This document shows, piece by piece, positions 1-7,923 of a stretch of 64,000 nucleotides of DNA (position 1 is the first letter of the stretch; every line of letters begins with the position of its first letter). Under the pieces are notes generated by a model, which saw only the letters and a program-made list of their open reading frames with translations, had not been told where the DNA came from and did not search any database. Location: positions 1 through 64,000 of the forward strand of contig NZ_AWUK01000043.1 of the NCBI RefSeq assembly GCF_000499205.1, given 5' to 3'. The stretch comes from Paenibacillus sp. MAEPY2. GTDB lineage: Bacteria > Bacillota > Bacilli > Paenibacillales > Paenibacillaceae. The translations under genes and the position numbers were made by a program.

Positions 1-9
1 TAATCGGCA

Positions 10-138
10 ATCGGACTATGTTCTTGTCCATTTCGGCAATCGGTACAAGTTCTTGTCCTTGGCTCGGGACAAGAACTTGTACCGATAAAATAAAATAGCC
101 GCTAAAATAGCGACTTCAATGGGAACATGTTCTTGTCC
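10..138. repeat. Iteron-like 20-bp repeats (3 direct, 1 inverted)
   Basis: Four copies of a 20-bp unit close to ATCGGTACAAGTTCTTGTCC lie at 10-29, 39-58, 67-86 (inverted) and 119-138. Copies 2 and 3 form a perfect 20-bp inverted repeat with an 8-base loop. Each unit carries an internal dyad of the form ACAAG-TT-CTTGT, or GAACATGTTC in the last copy. The layout resembles binding sites of a plasmid initiator or repressor. The units differ from the iterons near 12.4 kb, so they probably bind another protein, whose gene may lie left of the window (inference). Confidence 0.7.
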
Positions 139-144
139 CTCGAC

Positions 145-594
145 CCAGTCTGGTGGGTAACTTTCTGTCACTACCACCCTTCACAAATTACCTATCCATG
201 TTGTTTACAGCGTTTCTCATATGGTATCCAATAAATAACGATTTTATACACCTGCATTCAACGAAAAAAGAGCAGCGTGCTAAAAACTGCAATCCGTTCA
301 TTGCATATTAAATTTTCGGCTAAGTTTCTTCATTTATTGACGAGATATCATTAAATTACTGGTATATATCTTCCACACAAGTTTACTATCAGTGAAAGTT
401 CCTATCCACCAGTTATTATCACCAGGAAAATAAAACAGAATATCTTCTCTTCCATCACCATTGAAATCCATTACCCAAAACGGCCGGCCGTCATTGATTC
501 CGTGTCCAAAGCCAACAGTGTTACCTAACGGAGAACTTTGGTAGGACTTTATGTCATTCTCCAGTCTGGTAGGTAACTTTATGTCACTCCCACC
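145..594. repeat. 34-bp direct repeats bracketing a decayed segment
   Basis: Positions 145-178 and 561-594 match at about 31 of 34 bases, with a shared core GGTAACTTTATGTCAC-like sequence. A third shorter copy lies at about 539-558. The repeats bracket roughly 380 bases that contain a broken copy of the end of the 1190-3103 protease gene. This could be a small duplicated cassette or a regulator binding site. The function is unknown. Confidence 0.6.
334..525 (-). pseudogene. Truncated copy of the 3' end of the protease gene at 1190-3103
   Basis: The minus strand from the TAA at 334-336 to about 525 closely matches the last about 60 codons of the 1190-3103 gene, including the terminal ISRQ residues and the FNGDGREDILFYFPG-type repeat. 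Homology stops abruptly after the GNTVGFGHG-like segment. There is no start codon or protease domain, so this is a non-functional fragment left by duplication or recombination between FG-GAP-like repeats. Confidence 0.85.
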
Positions 595-705
595 AAGGAT
601 TAGAATTTGTCAATGAATATTGTAATAGAGTCTGATAGAATAAAATGATACTTTTAACATGTAAAAATTAGTCTTATTTACAAAATAAACTAAGGAGATG
701 GTTAC

Positions 706-1080
706 GTGTTAAAAAAATTTATCGCTGCTTCTCTTATTACCACTACAATACTCCCTGTTTCAGGAGCCTTTGCAGCTGAAGATGTAAACACAGTATTTCT
801 ACCGTCATACACCCCAGCAATCGCTAATGAGTTAAGCAATTCAGATATTTCTACTTTGGCTTTGTCTTCATATTATAAAGTAAATGATTATTCTAACTTC
901 AGAAAAACCCCTTCACCAACAGGAGTAAATATTGGCTCTCATGTATACGGTGATATTGTATATGGTGGCACAGAGAGTGTAATTGCTGATGGCATGACTT
1001 ATTTATATGTATATAGTTATAAATATCAAACATGGGGATGGGTGCAAAACTACTTTTTAGATAGAATTGAACAACCTTAA
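706..1080 (+). CDS. Small secreted SH3-like domain protein
   Basis: This 124-residue protein starts with a clear signal peptide: two lysines, a hydrophobic core and a GAFA-A cleavage site near residue 23. The remainder, about residues 55-120, has the look of a bacterial SH3 domain, with a YYKV..YSNFRKTPSPTG opening and a WGWVQNYFLD ending. It is probably exported and may bind cell wall. The start is a GTG after an AAGGAG site. It stands alone, is convergent with the protease gene and is followed by a bidirectional terminator. Function is inferred from domain look only. Confidence 0.7.
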   Translation: MLKKFIAASLITTTILPVSGAFAAEDVNTVFLPSYTPAIANELSNSDISTLALSSYYKVNDYSNFRKTPSPTGVNIGSHVYGDIVYGGTESVIADGMTYLYVYSYKYQTWGWVQNYFLDRIEQP

Positions 1081-1133
1081 AGATATAAAGTAAGAAACGG
1101 CATTAAGATAACCTGCTCTACCTCGCATTCAAT

Positions 1134-1175
1134 AAAAAATGAGCAGTCTGTAACTACGTCAGCTGCTCATTTTTT
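1134..1175. terminator. Bidirectional terminator between converging genes
   Basis: A 13-bp stem, AAAAAATGAGCAG (1134-1146) with CTGCTCATTTTTT (1163-1175), has A and T tracts on both sides, so it can serve the plus gene ending at 1080 and the minus gene ending at 1190. Confidence 0.85.
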
Positions 1176-1189
1176 AACCAACCGTTTTT

Positions 1190-3103
1190 TTATTGACGAG
1201 ATATCATTAAATTACTGGTATATATCTTCCACACAAGTTTATTATCTGTGAAAGTTCCTATCCACCAGTTATTATCGCCCGGAAAATAAAACAGAATATC
1301 TTCTCTTCCATCACCATTGAAATCCCCTACCCAGAACGGTCGACCATCGTTGATCCCATGTCCAAAGCCAACAGTGTTACCGGCAAGATTCCACTTTAAT
1401 TCCGATCCATTATAAGAGCCAAGCCACCAGTTATCATCCCCTGGGAAGTAAAAAAGGATCTCATCCATCGTTGAATTAGAAAACCTTCCCGTCCAAAACG
1501 GCCGACCGTCATTGATCCCATGTCCAAAACCAGCGGTGTTACCGACGAAATGCCATTTTAGCTCCGTACCTTCAAATACCCCAAGCCACCAATTATCGTC
1601 ACCTGGGAAATAAAACAGAATATCTTCTCTTCCATCACCATTGAAATCCCCTACCCAGAACGGTCGACCATCGTTGATCCCATGTCCAAAACCAACAGTG
1701 TTACCGGCAAGATTCCACTTTAATTCCGATCCATTGTAAGAGCCAAGCCACCAGTTATCATCACCTGGGAAGTAAAATAGAATCTCATCCATTGTGGAAT
1801 TAGAAAACTTTCCCGTCCAAAACGGCCGACCATCATTGATCCCGTGTCCAAAACCAGCAGTGTTACCGACGAAATACCATTTTAGCTCCGTACCTTCAAA
1901 TGCTCCAAGCCACCAATTATCGTCACCTGGGAAATAAAACAGAATATCTTCTCTTCCGTCACCATTGAAATCCCCTACCCAGAACGGCCGCCCATCGTTG
2001 ATCCCATGTCCAAAACCAACAGTGTTACCGGCAAGATTCCACTTTAATTCTGGTCCATTGTAAGAACCGAGCCACCAGTTATCATCACCTGGAAAGTAAA
2101 AAAGGATCTCATCGTTATCATTGTTAGAAAATTTTCCTATCCAGGTTGGACAACCTCGTGGTGCTCCACCAAATCCATTTGTATTTCCAATAGGCTTACA
2201 TTTTGCATTCCCGTCTCCTGTTTTTGAACAAAGCCACCAGTCATTATTTGAATCAAAAAATAACAACTGGTCTTCGCTGCCACTAAATTTACCTATCCAA
2301 CCAGAAAGTTCTGAATCATTTACGAAGAATAGGCGAATAACGAAGTCTAATGCACACCAAGCTTCAATTCCATTCTCTTGGTTAAGATAACGGTTAATGT
2401 ACTCGTAGCTCAGGTAACCAAAACCTTTATCTCCCCACCAATCACCCCAAGAATTTTTGAATTTCATCTTTTGATTGGTATCATCATATCCAACAATACA
2501 TATTGCATGATGACTGCGGTACGTCGAATCTCCTGGAAGAGGAATAATCCCAGTTGTCTTGGCTTCGGTCCAATTGTCATAGACTGGTACTCCCATAACA
2601 AAAGGTCCGTTGTTAAATATACTGTTTTTCATTGCGTCTAATGAATCAAGCTTAGCATATGATAAAACTTTATTATCCGCAGCATTTGAATCAGCATTGG
2701 GGTGTGGATTATTAACTGAATACGCGATATACGGCCAATATTGCCATTCGCATACCCCACGATCTGTCAGAACTTGCATTGCGGTTCTAATGTAAGTCCC
2801 TTCTTGCGGTAAGTTATCAATCTCTTTGCATTTTTGATACAGATATCGCGGTGATAATTCAATGTATTTATTTTCTTCCTTCGATTCTTGAGCCTCTTTC
2901 ATACCAACAGCACAGGCGAATCCAACACAGGTTCCTTCACTACCCTGGCTTTTAACCGGAGTACCATAAGGCGACTCATATTTTTCAGGAATGGTAGCCA
3001 AATTTAACTCGGCAGGGAATTCCCGAATAATAGCAGAAAATAAAATGTCTCTTTCATCCGGCGGGGACGGTACAGCCCCAAACCCAAATTCATCTAATGA
3101 CAT
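1190..3103 (-). CDS. Papain-like (C1) cysteine protease with seven FG-GAP-like repeats
   Basis: A 637-residue protein. The N-terminal half, about residues 40-255, is a C1A-type protease: oxyanion Gln and catalytic Cys in KSQGSEGTCVGFA (about residues 51-63), catalytic His in SHHAICIVGYDD (about 198) and Asn in KNSWGDWWG. The C-terminal half has seven repeats of about 54 residues beginning W(V/I/T)G and containing DEILFYFPGDDNWWLG or NGDGREDILFYFPG, as in FG-GAP/VCBS beta-propeller or lectin-like repeats. Odd and even repeats alternate, giving an exact 324-bp higher-order DNA period. No signal peptide is visible, which is odd for a protease of this build. The start ATG at 3103 has an AGGAGGT site. 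Substrate unknown. Confidence 0.85.
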   Translation of the reverse strand: MSLDEFGFGAVPSPPDERDILFSAIIREFPAELNLATIPEKYESPYGTPVKSQGSEGTCVGFACAVGMKEAQESKEENKYIELSPRYLYQKCKEIDNLPQEGTYIRTAMQVLTDRGVCEWQYWPYIAYSVNNPHPNADSNAADNKVLSYAKLDSLDAMKNSIFNNGPFVMGVPVYDNWTEAKTTGIIPLPGDSTYRSHHAICIVGYDDTNQKMKFKNSWGDWWGDKGFGYLSYEYINRYLNQENGIEAWCALDFVIRLFFVNDSELSGWIGKFSGSEDQLLFFDSNNDWWLCSKTGDGNAKCKPIGNTNGFGGAPRGCPTWIGKFSNNDNDEILFYFPGDDNWWLGSYNGPELKWNLAGNTVGFGHGINDGRPFWVGDFNGDGREDILFYFPGDDNWWLGAFEGTELKWYFVGNTAGFGHGINDGRPFWTGKFSNSTMDEILFYFPGDDNWWLGSYNGSELKWNLAGNTVGFGHGINDGRPFWVGDFNGDGREDILFYFPGDDNWWLGVFEGTELKWHFVGNTAGFGHGINDGRPFWTGRFSNSTMDEILFYFPGDDNWWLGSYNGSELKWNLAGNTVGFGHGINDGRPFWVGDFNGDGREDILFYFPGDNNWWIGTFTDNKLVWKIYTSNLMISRQ

Positions 3104-3484
3104 TTCAGACCTCCTACAGGCTTAATTTCTAAGCCTAAGCTTCTGTTACTTGAATAAAATTTATTCATTAGCATTTAGCTGGGGTTATACTGCACTTACC
3201 CTTTGATCGTATTTAGACAACTATCTGTTAGTGCAGTGCTAAAAGCCTGTTAAGTTACGATGCACTCGTTTAAAGAGCAGACCCAACAAGTTGAACAGAA
3301 AATAGAGAATCCCAGAAGAATGTAGGGTTCTCTATTTTTTGTTCATTATGTGTTGTCATAACCCACTCATTCTCATTAAAGAGTTCAGGTCCAATCTAGC
3401 TTGATCATTACAACTAAGAATTACTTAGTACTAACGGAGCAAGATTCTGGTTGATAAATGTTTCTATATATTTATCCAGACTAC
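3104..3484. other. Intergenic region with one hairpin
   Basis: Upstream region of the protease gene. An imperfect 12-bp hairpin followed by a T run lies at 3301-3340 (AATAGAGAATCCC with GGGTTCTCTATT) and probably terminates transcription arriving from the minus-strand zinc-ribbon gene at 3485, and possibly also from the other side. No convincing gene was seen in the rest. Confidence 0.5.
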
Positions 3485-3697
3485 TTAACTTTCTCCGGGT
3501 CTACGTTTCCTCTCAGCTGATTTTTCTTTCAACCTCTTATTAAGCAACAATTGTGCAGTACGAGAGCTAAACGTTTTACCGCATCCTATACATCTGAACC
3601 TTGGCGTCCCAGATACAGAATTTACTCCGTATTTATTGGTGTGGGTAGATCCACAGTGTGGGCACCTCGAAACCCTTATGTACTCAGTCCATCCCAT
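3485..3697 (-). CDS. Short zinc-ribbon protein, InsA-like
   Basis: A 70-residue basic protein with one four-cysteine zinc ribbon: CPHCGS at about residues 12-17 and CIGCGKTFS at about 36-44. This layout resembles the N-terminal zinc ribbon of IS1-type InsA or other transposase-associated DNA-binding modules. No HTH or DDE part follows, so it is either a small stand-alone regulator or a transposase remnant. A GGAGG site precedes the ATG at a rather long spacing. Confidence 0.5.
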   Translation of the reverse strand: MGWTEYIRVSRCPHCGSTHTNKYGVNSVSGTPRFRCIGCGKTFSSRTAQLLLNKRLKEKSAERKRRPGES

Positions 3698-3802
3698 TTC
3701 AAATTCTTACCTCCGTTCTTAAAATTCTAGTCATTCGTCTTCGGTTGTGTTACCTTCCTGCATCTCTCCAGGTAAATGACCATCCTAAGATTTATCTATA
3801 AT

Positions 3803-4693
3803 TTAATTTACATCTATCCCTTTAAATCTGATCTTTCTCTGATATTCATTTTTGTTGATTAACTTACCAATCTCAAATACAGCAGCTAAAGCTAGATTGG
3901 TTACAGGCGCAAGATGACTGTTATCAACTACTCTAGTATAATTTACGCCATCACAACTGATATTGTGAAACACTTCATTTTCCATTCTATATATTTCATC
4001 TAAATCTAACTTTATTTGGCCTTCATTATTCAAAATACCAGTAGTGATAGAATGGTTTCCACTATTCACGAATGTTACTCCAAATGGTAACCAAAGCTCT
4101 AATCGATGATTATCGTCCTGTGTCCAATCACCATACTCTTTGTTTTCGCCAATACAGAGAAATGCTCTCAACAGCCTGTCTATATGCCACGGACGAGTTA
4201 AGACTGGGTCCTCTCCTAAATTAATAAGAACTTCTTTTCCAGAGGTTTGAATAATTTCAGAAATGCGTTGTCCAGAGACTCGAGACCTCTCAAGCATTGT
4301 ATGAAAACTGACAGAATGAGAAAGTGATGTCTTGTACAAGTACTTCTCTCCCTCATCAACTGAAATATAGTGCGTTCGTTTACTTCTCGATCCAGGATTG
4401 GGAAGAATTTTGTTAATACCAACTGTAAATACCTTAGCATCATCATGAGTAGAGACGGAGCGATAAACGTTTTTATAAAACTCTTGATTTACTAAACCTT
4501 TAATTAAAATATAGATTGGATGAGTATCTCCATATTTGTAATCAGTAGGTGTGTTTAGTATTTCTCTAGCCAGGGATAGTATATTTTCAAACTCTTCTCT
4601 TTGCTTATTTTCTTGCTTTAATTTACTTGCTTCTTCTCTTTGCTGAAGTTCCTGTTCTAGTTTCCTAGTATCTTCTCTTTTTCGTTTAAACAT
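3803..4693 (-). CDS. Hypothetical protein with N-terminal coiled coil
   Basis: A 296-residue soluble protein that was not confidently assigned. Residues 1-40 are highly charged and rich in Lys, Glu and Gln (KREDTRKLEQELQQREEASK), predicting a helix or coiled coil. The body carries conserved-looking segments such as NSGNHSITTGILNNEG and a C-terminal hydrophobic helix LALAAVFEIGKLI. There is no signal peptide and no membrane segment. It resembles uncharacterised DUF6710-type proteins in general feel, but this is a weak impression. It stands as a single minus-strand gene. Confidence 0.6.
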   Translation of the reverse strand: MFKRKREDTRKLEQELQQREEASKLKQENKQREEFENILSLAREILNTPTDYKYGDTHPIYILIKGLVNQEFYKNVYRSVSTHDDAKVFTVGINKILPNPGSRSKRTHYISVDEGEKYLYKTSLSHSVSFHTMLERSRVSGQRISEIIQTSGKEVLINLGEDPVLTRPWHIDRLLRAFLCIGENKEYGDWTQDDNHRLELWLPFGVTFVNSGNHSITTGILNNEGQIKLDLDEIYRMENEVFHNISCDGVNYTRVVDNSHLAPVTNLALAAVFEIGKLINKNEYQRKIRFKGIDVN

Positions 4694-4946
4694 GCCATTC
4701 CTTCCTTCATCTATTTATTAGCTACTCTTCTTTTGACACACAATTTAATTATAGTAAATGCAGTCAGTACAAACTACTCCACAAGCACCTCATATATCGT
4801 CCCTTTAAAAGCTCTAATTCAACAAGATTCCGTAGTAAACCGCTGATTAATATAAGCCCCCAATTCCCAATCCATTGGGCAGAAGGTTATAATGGTTGAA
4901 GGCTCTTATAGATGGGGTGAGGTGATTTATTATTTTTAACGACAAG

Positions 4947-5471
4947 TTGATTAACTCCCTTCAGCATACACATATCCATTTAGTTAAAGAATGGAACTTA
5001 TCTAAAACCAATCAATTTCTTCCGGAAGAAGTCACAGCTGATTCACACCGAAGAGTTTGGTGGAAATGTGCCTCTGGGCATGAGGAATTTGATCCCATCA
5101 GGATTCGTGTTCGAAATAACGGTTGTATTCAATGTAAGCGAGAAGCTAAGAAAATACTAGAAGCTAATAAGGAACTAGATAAAAACCCATTAACGGGCAC
5201 CTTTACTGATCTGATACATAACCCTAATATGAAGCTCATTGAGGTACTAGGGCTGCCACAGGACTTTACTGCTAACATAAGCATTGAGTCACTTTATGAA
5301 GGGGATAATGAATTTGATAGGAGGATTTATCTTTCTCTAAAGCGGTATGGTTTAAATACTGTTGATCAAATCCTGCAACTTACCTACAATAAACTGGATT
5401 CTATTAGGAACTTAGGAGAACGATCCCAGATCAAGTTATATACCATTTTGAAATCAAAATTCTGCTGTTGA
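4947..5471 (+). CDS. Zinc-ribbon (DUF4379-like) protein with RNAP alpha-CTD-like C-terminus
   Basis: About 174 residues. Residues 10-55 form a DUF4379-type treble-clef zinc ribbon: LVKEWNLSKT, then WWKCASGHEEF and a CIQC pair. Residues 120-172 resemble the helix-hairpin-helix of the RNA polymerase alpha C-terminal domain (LKRYGLNTVDQILQL, then LDSIRNLGERS), suggesting DNA or transcription-complex contact. The start is uncertain. TTG at 4947 lacks a well-placed ribosome site. The only good site, GAGGTGA at 4919-4925, sits just before an in-frame ATT at 4929, so an unusual ATT start adding six residues is possible. A strong terminator follows. Confidence 0.6.
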   Translation: MINSLQHTHIHLVKEWNLSKTNQFLPEEVTADSHRRVWWKCASGHEEFDPIRIRVRNNGCIQCKREAKKILEANKELDKNPLTGTFTDLIHNPNMKLIEVLGLPQDFTANISIESLYEGDNEFDRRIYLSLKRYGLNTVDQILQLTYNKLDSIRNLGERSQIKLYTILKSKFCC

Positions 5472-5527
5472 CCCAATTACATTGTGCCTATCGTGGACTC
5501 TAACTCCCTTTTACTTCATCTAATGAA

Positions 5528-5562
5528 AAAGCGAGCTACACATGATTGTGTTAGCTCGCTTT
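5528..5562 (+). terminator. Rho-independent terminator
   Basis: A near-perfect stem AAAGCGAGCTACACA with TGTGTTAGCTCGCTTT and a 4-base loop lies downstream of the zinc-ribbon gene. Confidence 0.8.
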
Positions 5563-5669
5563 GATAATTCTCTTTTGCTAATACGAATGTTTACTTACTC
5601 TCTACTGTTAATGCTTACTCCCACTCTGTTCACTCCATCTCACAATCACGCCAAGTTTACTCTTTTGTG

Positions 5670-5909
5670 TTAATTTCGATATGCCTTATCAAGGTTAATC
5701 CAATAATCAGCCGGTGGCTTAAAGACTTTTGCTAACTCATCAGCAAAATATTGGGTTACTGGTTCTTTACTCATGAAAAAAGACGCTAGACTTTCATTTG
5801 CTATTCCTGTTTTCTTTGAGAGATCATCCAGATCCATACCTTTTGCAACCATTAGTTCAATAACCTTGTCTCCAATAGGGAATGCGTTTGGGTTATTAAT
5901 TTGATTCAT
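5670..5909 (-). CDS. XRE/HigA-like helix-turn-helix protein
   Basis: A 79-residue protein with a lambda-repressor-type HTH: the segment VIELMVAKGMDLDDLSKKTG followed by NESLASFF, ending in FKPPADYWINLDKAY. The ending PADYWINLDKAYR is typical of HigA-type antitoxin regulators, which usually end with NLQ-type contacts. No toxin gene lies next to it, so it may be an orphan antitoxin or simple repressor. The upstream region carries a nested palindrome (5991-6032) that could be its operator. Confidence 0.7.
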   Translation of the reverse strand: MNQINNPNAFPIGDKVIELMVAKGMDLDDLSKKTGIANESLASFFMSKEPVTQYFADELAKVFKPPADYWINLDKAYRN

Positions 5910-5990
5910 AAATTCGCGTATCTCCTTTGTTCATATGTCTTAAAATAACTTTAATTCGATTTAGTTGAAATATATCATTATAAAGTCAGG

Positions 5991-6052
5991 GTGTAAATCA
6001 AATTATACAACTTTGTATGTTTTGATTTACACGTATGTTTACTATGTAAATC
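5991..6052. promoter_or_regulatory. Nested palindrome, likely operator of the HTH gene
   Basis: GTGTAAATCAAA (5991-6002) pairs perfectly with TTTGATTTACAC (6021-6032). Within the loop, ATACAA (6005-6010) pairs with TTGTAT (6013-6018). A further TGTAAATCA half-site lies at about 6045-6053. The position upstream of the 5670-5909 HTH gene suggests autoregulation (inference). Confidence 0.6.
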
Positions 6053-6066
6053 AGCTTTATAAGTGC

Positions 6067-6110
6067 AAACAAGAAGGACCACTTCAATTTCGAAGTGGTC
6101 CTTCTTGTTT
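6067..6110. terminator. Strong terminator hairpin
   Basis: A perfect 19-bp stem (6067-6085 with 6092-6110) with a 6-base loop, A tract on one side and T tract on the other. It probably ends the minus-strand operon that finishes at 6153. Confidence 0.85.
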
Positions 6111-6152
6111 AATTCGTGTTTTCAAGGAGTTGCCAGAGCCCATCGTATAGTC

Positions 6153-6893
6153 TTAAGAACCTTCGAGAACCTTATCCTCTATAACAGGAGCAGGAATTTC
6201 TGTAATCTCAATCGACTCTTCGGGACCAAAGCTTTGAATCTTCATTGGCATGGAGTCCAGATATTTATACTCCTCCGTTTTAGTTGAACTTCCGATAATA
6301 TTACCCTCTTTATCTTTTGTGAAAATTTCACGTTTAGTAGGTAATCCAGTATCCAAATCAATGGTTACTATCTCTTTATGAAGGTCATCTTCAGCAAGAG
6401 CCTGTTGCTCGTTTTTGTCTGAAGAAGTCAAGGATTTCATTTCATTAGACTCAAGTACCGTCCAATCCTGACTTTCCAGTTCATTCTTCGCCTCTTCTAA
6501 CAGAGAGATCTGCAGTAACTTTTCATTTTCTGCAGCGATGTTCTCTGGCATAGTCCAGGTGTTACCCACTAACTTCCCTGTTTCAAAATCCCGTCCGTAT
6601 GAAGTGATTTTCTTCCCGCCATCTTCAATGACGAGTTTATTATGAAGTTGGTTGTCCCGGTATTCCTCCGTGATTTCAGTGAGGTTCTCACGATCACGGT
6701 AGCGAATGATGTAGGACCCGTCTTCCATGGTTTCTTTGATGTATTCCACCTTGCCTTGTGTTGCCTTATTGGCAGCACTTAGAACATCACTCTGAGCACT
6801 AACTATCGTTGGTTGATTGAGGTACATATAGCCACTTACAGCGACAGCTGCCAGTGGTAATGTTAGCAAAGAAGCCATTGTCTTTTTCTTCAC
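6153..6893 (-). CDS. Secreted beta-rich protein, copy 2 of duplicated pair
   Basis: A 246-residue protein with a signal peptide (KKKTMASLLTLPLAAVAVSG, likely cleavage near VSAQS). The mature part is made of alternating charged strands, such as YIIRYRDRENLTEITEEYRDN and DLDTGLPTKREIF, that recall LolA/RseB-type lipid- or ligand-binding folds seen in Firmicutes. The family was not confirmed. It starts with GTG after GGAGG and lies 37 bases after the SH3-domain gene 6931-7545, so the two are probably co-transcribed. It is nearly identical to the protein at 7924-8664, with only a handful of substitutions. Confidence 0.75.
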   Translation of the reverse strand: MKKKTMASLLTLPLAAVAVSGYMYLNQPTIVSAQSDVLSAANKATQGKVEYIKETMEDGSYIIRYRDRENLTEITEEYRDNQLHNKLVIEDGGKKITSYGRDFETGKLVGNTWTMPENIAAENEKLLQISLLEEAKNELESQDWTVLESNEMKSLTSSDKNEQQALAEDDLHKEIVTIDLDTGLPTKREIFTKDKEGNIIGSSTKTEEYKYLDSMPMKIQSFGPEESIEITEIPAPVIEDKVLEGS

Positions 6894-6930
6894 AGGGGAT
6901 TCCTCCTTTTTTCGCTACAATTATAACGCT

Positions 6931-7545
6931 TTATTCTGCTTTTAAGTTCCAGCCATTTACAAATCCATTGTCAAAAGTTCCTGATGAGTTTGAACCGGCT
7001 TGAAAGTCTTGTACTCTCCAAGCATTCGGGTTGCAAGCAGATGCCTTCAATTCTGAGTCAAAGGATTGTAGGTAATAATTTTCATTTAGCCCCTTCATGA
7101 CACCACTCATATTGCTACAATCATTTGAAAACATTTGAGTCCATCTACTTGTTTTGGCAACAGAAGTATAATAATAATTGAAAGATGTAGGACCAGTAGT
7201 GTTGTACCAAGCAGCATAGCCTAGAGCTGCGTTAGCATAGTATCCAATGCTGGAATTAGGATAATATGTACGTTGCCACGTGTAGCTGTCTGCTGTAGTC
7301 AACCCACATGCTCCAGACGGGCAGTACTCCACGAGATCTGTTCCCATACTCACTTGGCCAATAATAGGGTATGACGTGCCTGCGCCACTGCGAATGTTCA
7401 GACCGGATGTTTTTACATCGTATACGTTGGTCTTCTTGTCATACGAGTTAAGGGCATCAATTGTACCTGTTGGAACATAGAATGATACGATTGCAAATAC
7501 AAATAAGATGAGATACTTACTGCTTAGGTTGATCAATTTTACCAC
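6931..7545 (-). CDS. Secreted SH3b-domain protein, copy 2
   Basis: About 204 residues if started at GTG 7545, which has a GGAGGGAG site 9 bases upstream. The reading frame extends further 5' without a ribosome site. A hydrophobic export segment (YLILFVFAIVSFYVPTG) is followed by a bacterial SH3 domain, VYDVKTSGLNIRSGAGTSYPIIGQV, and a cysteine-containing C-terminal part (YCPSGACG; SNDCSNMSGVMKGLNENYYLQSFD). Wall binding or modulation of a wall enzyme is plausible. It is first gene of a two-gene operon and paralogous to 8703-9320. Confidence 0.75.
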   Translation of the reverse strand: MVKLINLSSKYLILFVFAIVSFYVPTGTIDALNSYDKKTNVYDVKTSGLNIRSGAGTSYPIIGQVSMGTDLVEYCPSGACGLTTADSYTWQRTYYPNSSIGYYANAALGYAAWYNTTGPTSFNYYYTSVAKTSRWTQMFSNDCSNMSGVMKGLNENYYLQSFDSELKASACNPNAWRVQDFQAGSNSSGTFDNGFVNGWNLKAE

Positions 7546-7923
7546 AAATATCAACTCCCTCCATATTATGTACAAAAACATATTACCATATCCAACCAAT
7601 AATATGTTACAAATTGTAATATAATCAAATAATATATCGTTTCATAATGATAATATCCAATTTTATCATCATCCTTTTTACGTATTACAACACAGAATAT
7701 GACCCATAATCATATGGGCGATTGCAAGACACTACCCCAAAACAAAAAGCCCGTACAGACGATATTTATCTGTGACAGGGCTTTTGAAGTGAGACAGTTT
7801 TATTCGTAGACCTTTAGACCTTAACCTTGCTTACATTTAAGTTTAGTTCACAGCTTTGATTCTACAGTTGATACTACTAAGTGGAGTTTGTTGTTTTTTC
7901 ATGATTAGATCCAGAATCAAATT
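7546..7923. other. Spacer between the two duplicated operons
   Basis: No gene is visible. A hairpin at about 7743-7787 (AAAAGCCCGTACAGA with TCTGTGACAGGGCTTTT) is placed to terminate the second operon copy ending at 7924. The remainder is AT-rich and holds the upstream region of the 6931-7545 gene. Confidence 0.6.

Noticed and set aside
123..132. GAACATGTTC as a LexA box
   Set aside because: The gap between GAAC and GTTC is two bases, not the four of Gram-positive LexA boxes. It is part of an iteron-like unit.
3485..3697. Intact insertion sequence around the InsA-like ribbon
   Set aside because: No transposase catalytic part, no terminal inverted repeats and no target duplication were seen nearby.
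5965..6287. Plus-strand frames over the palindrome and terminator
   Set aside because: They run through a strong 19-bp terminator hairpin and antisense to the secreted protein gene.
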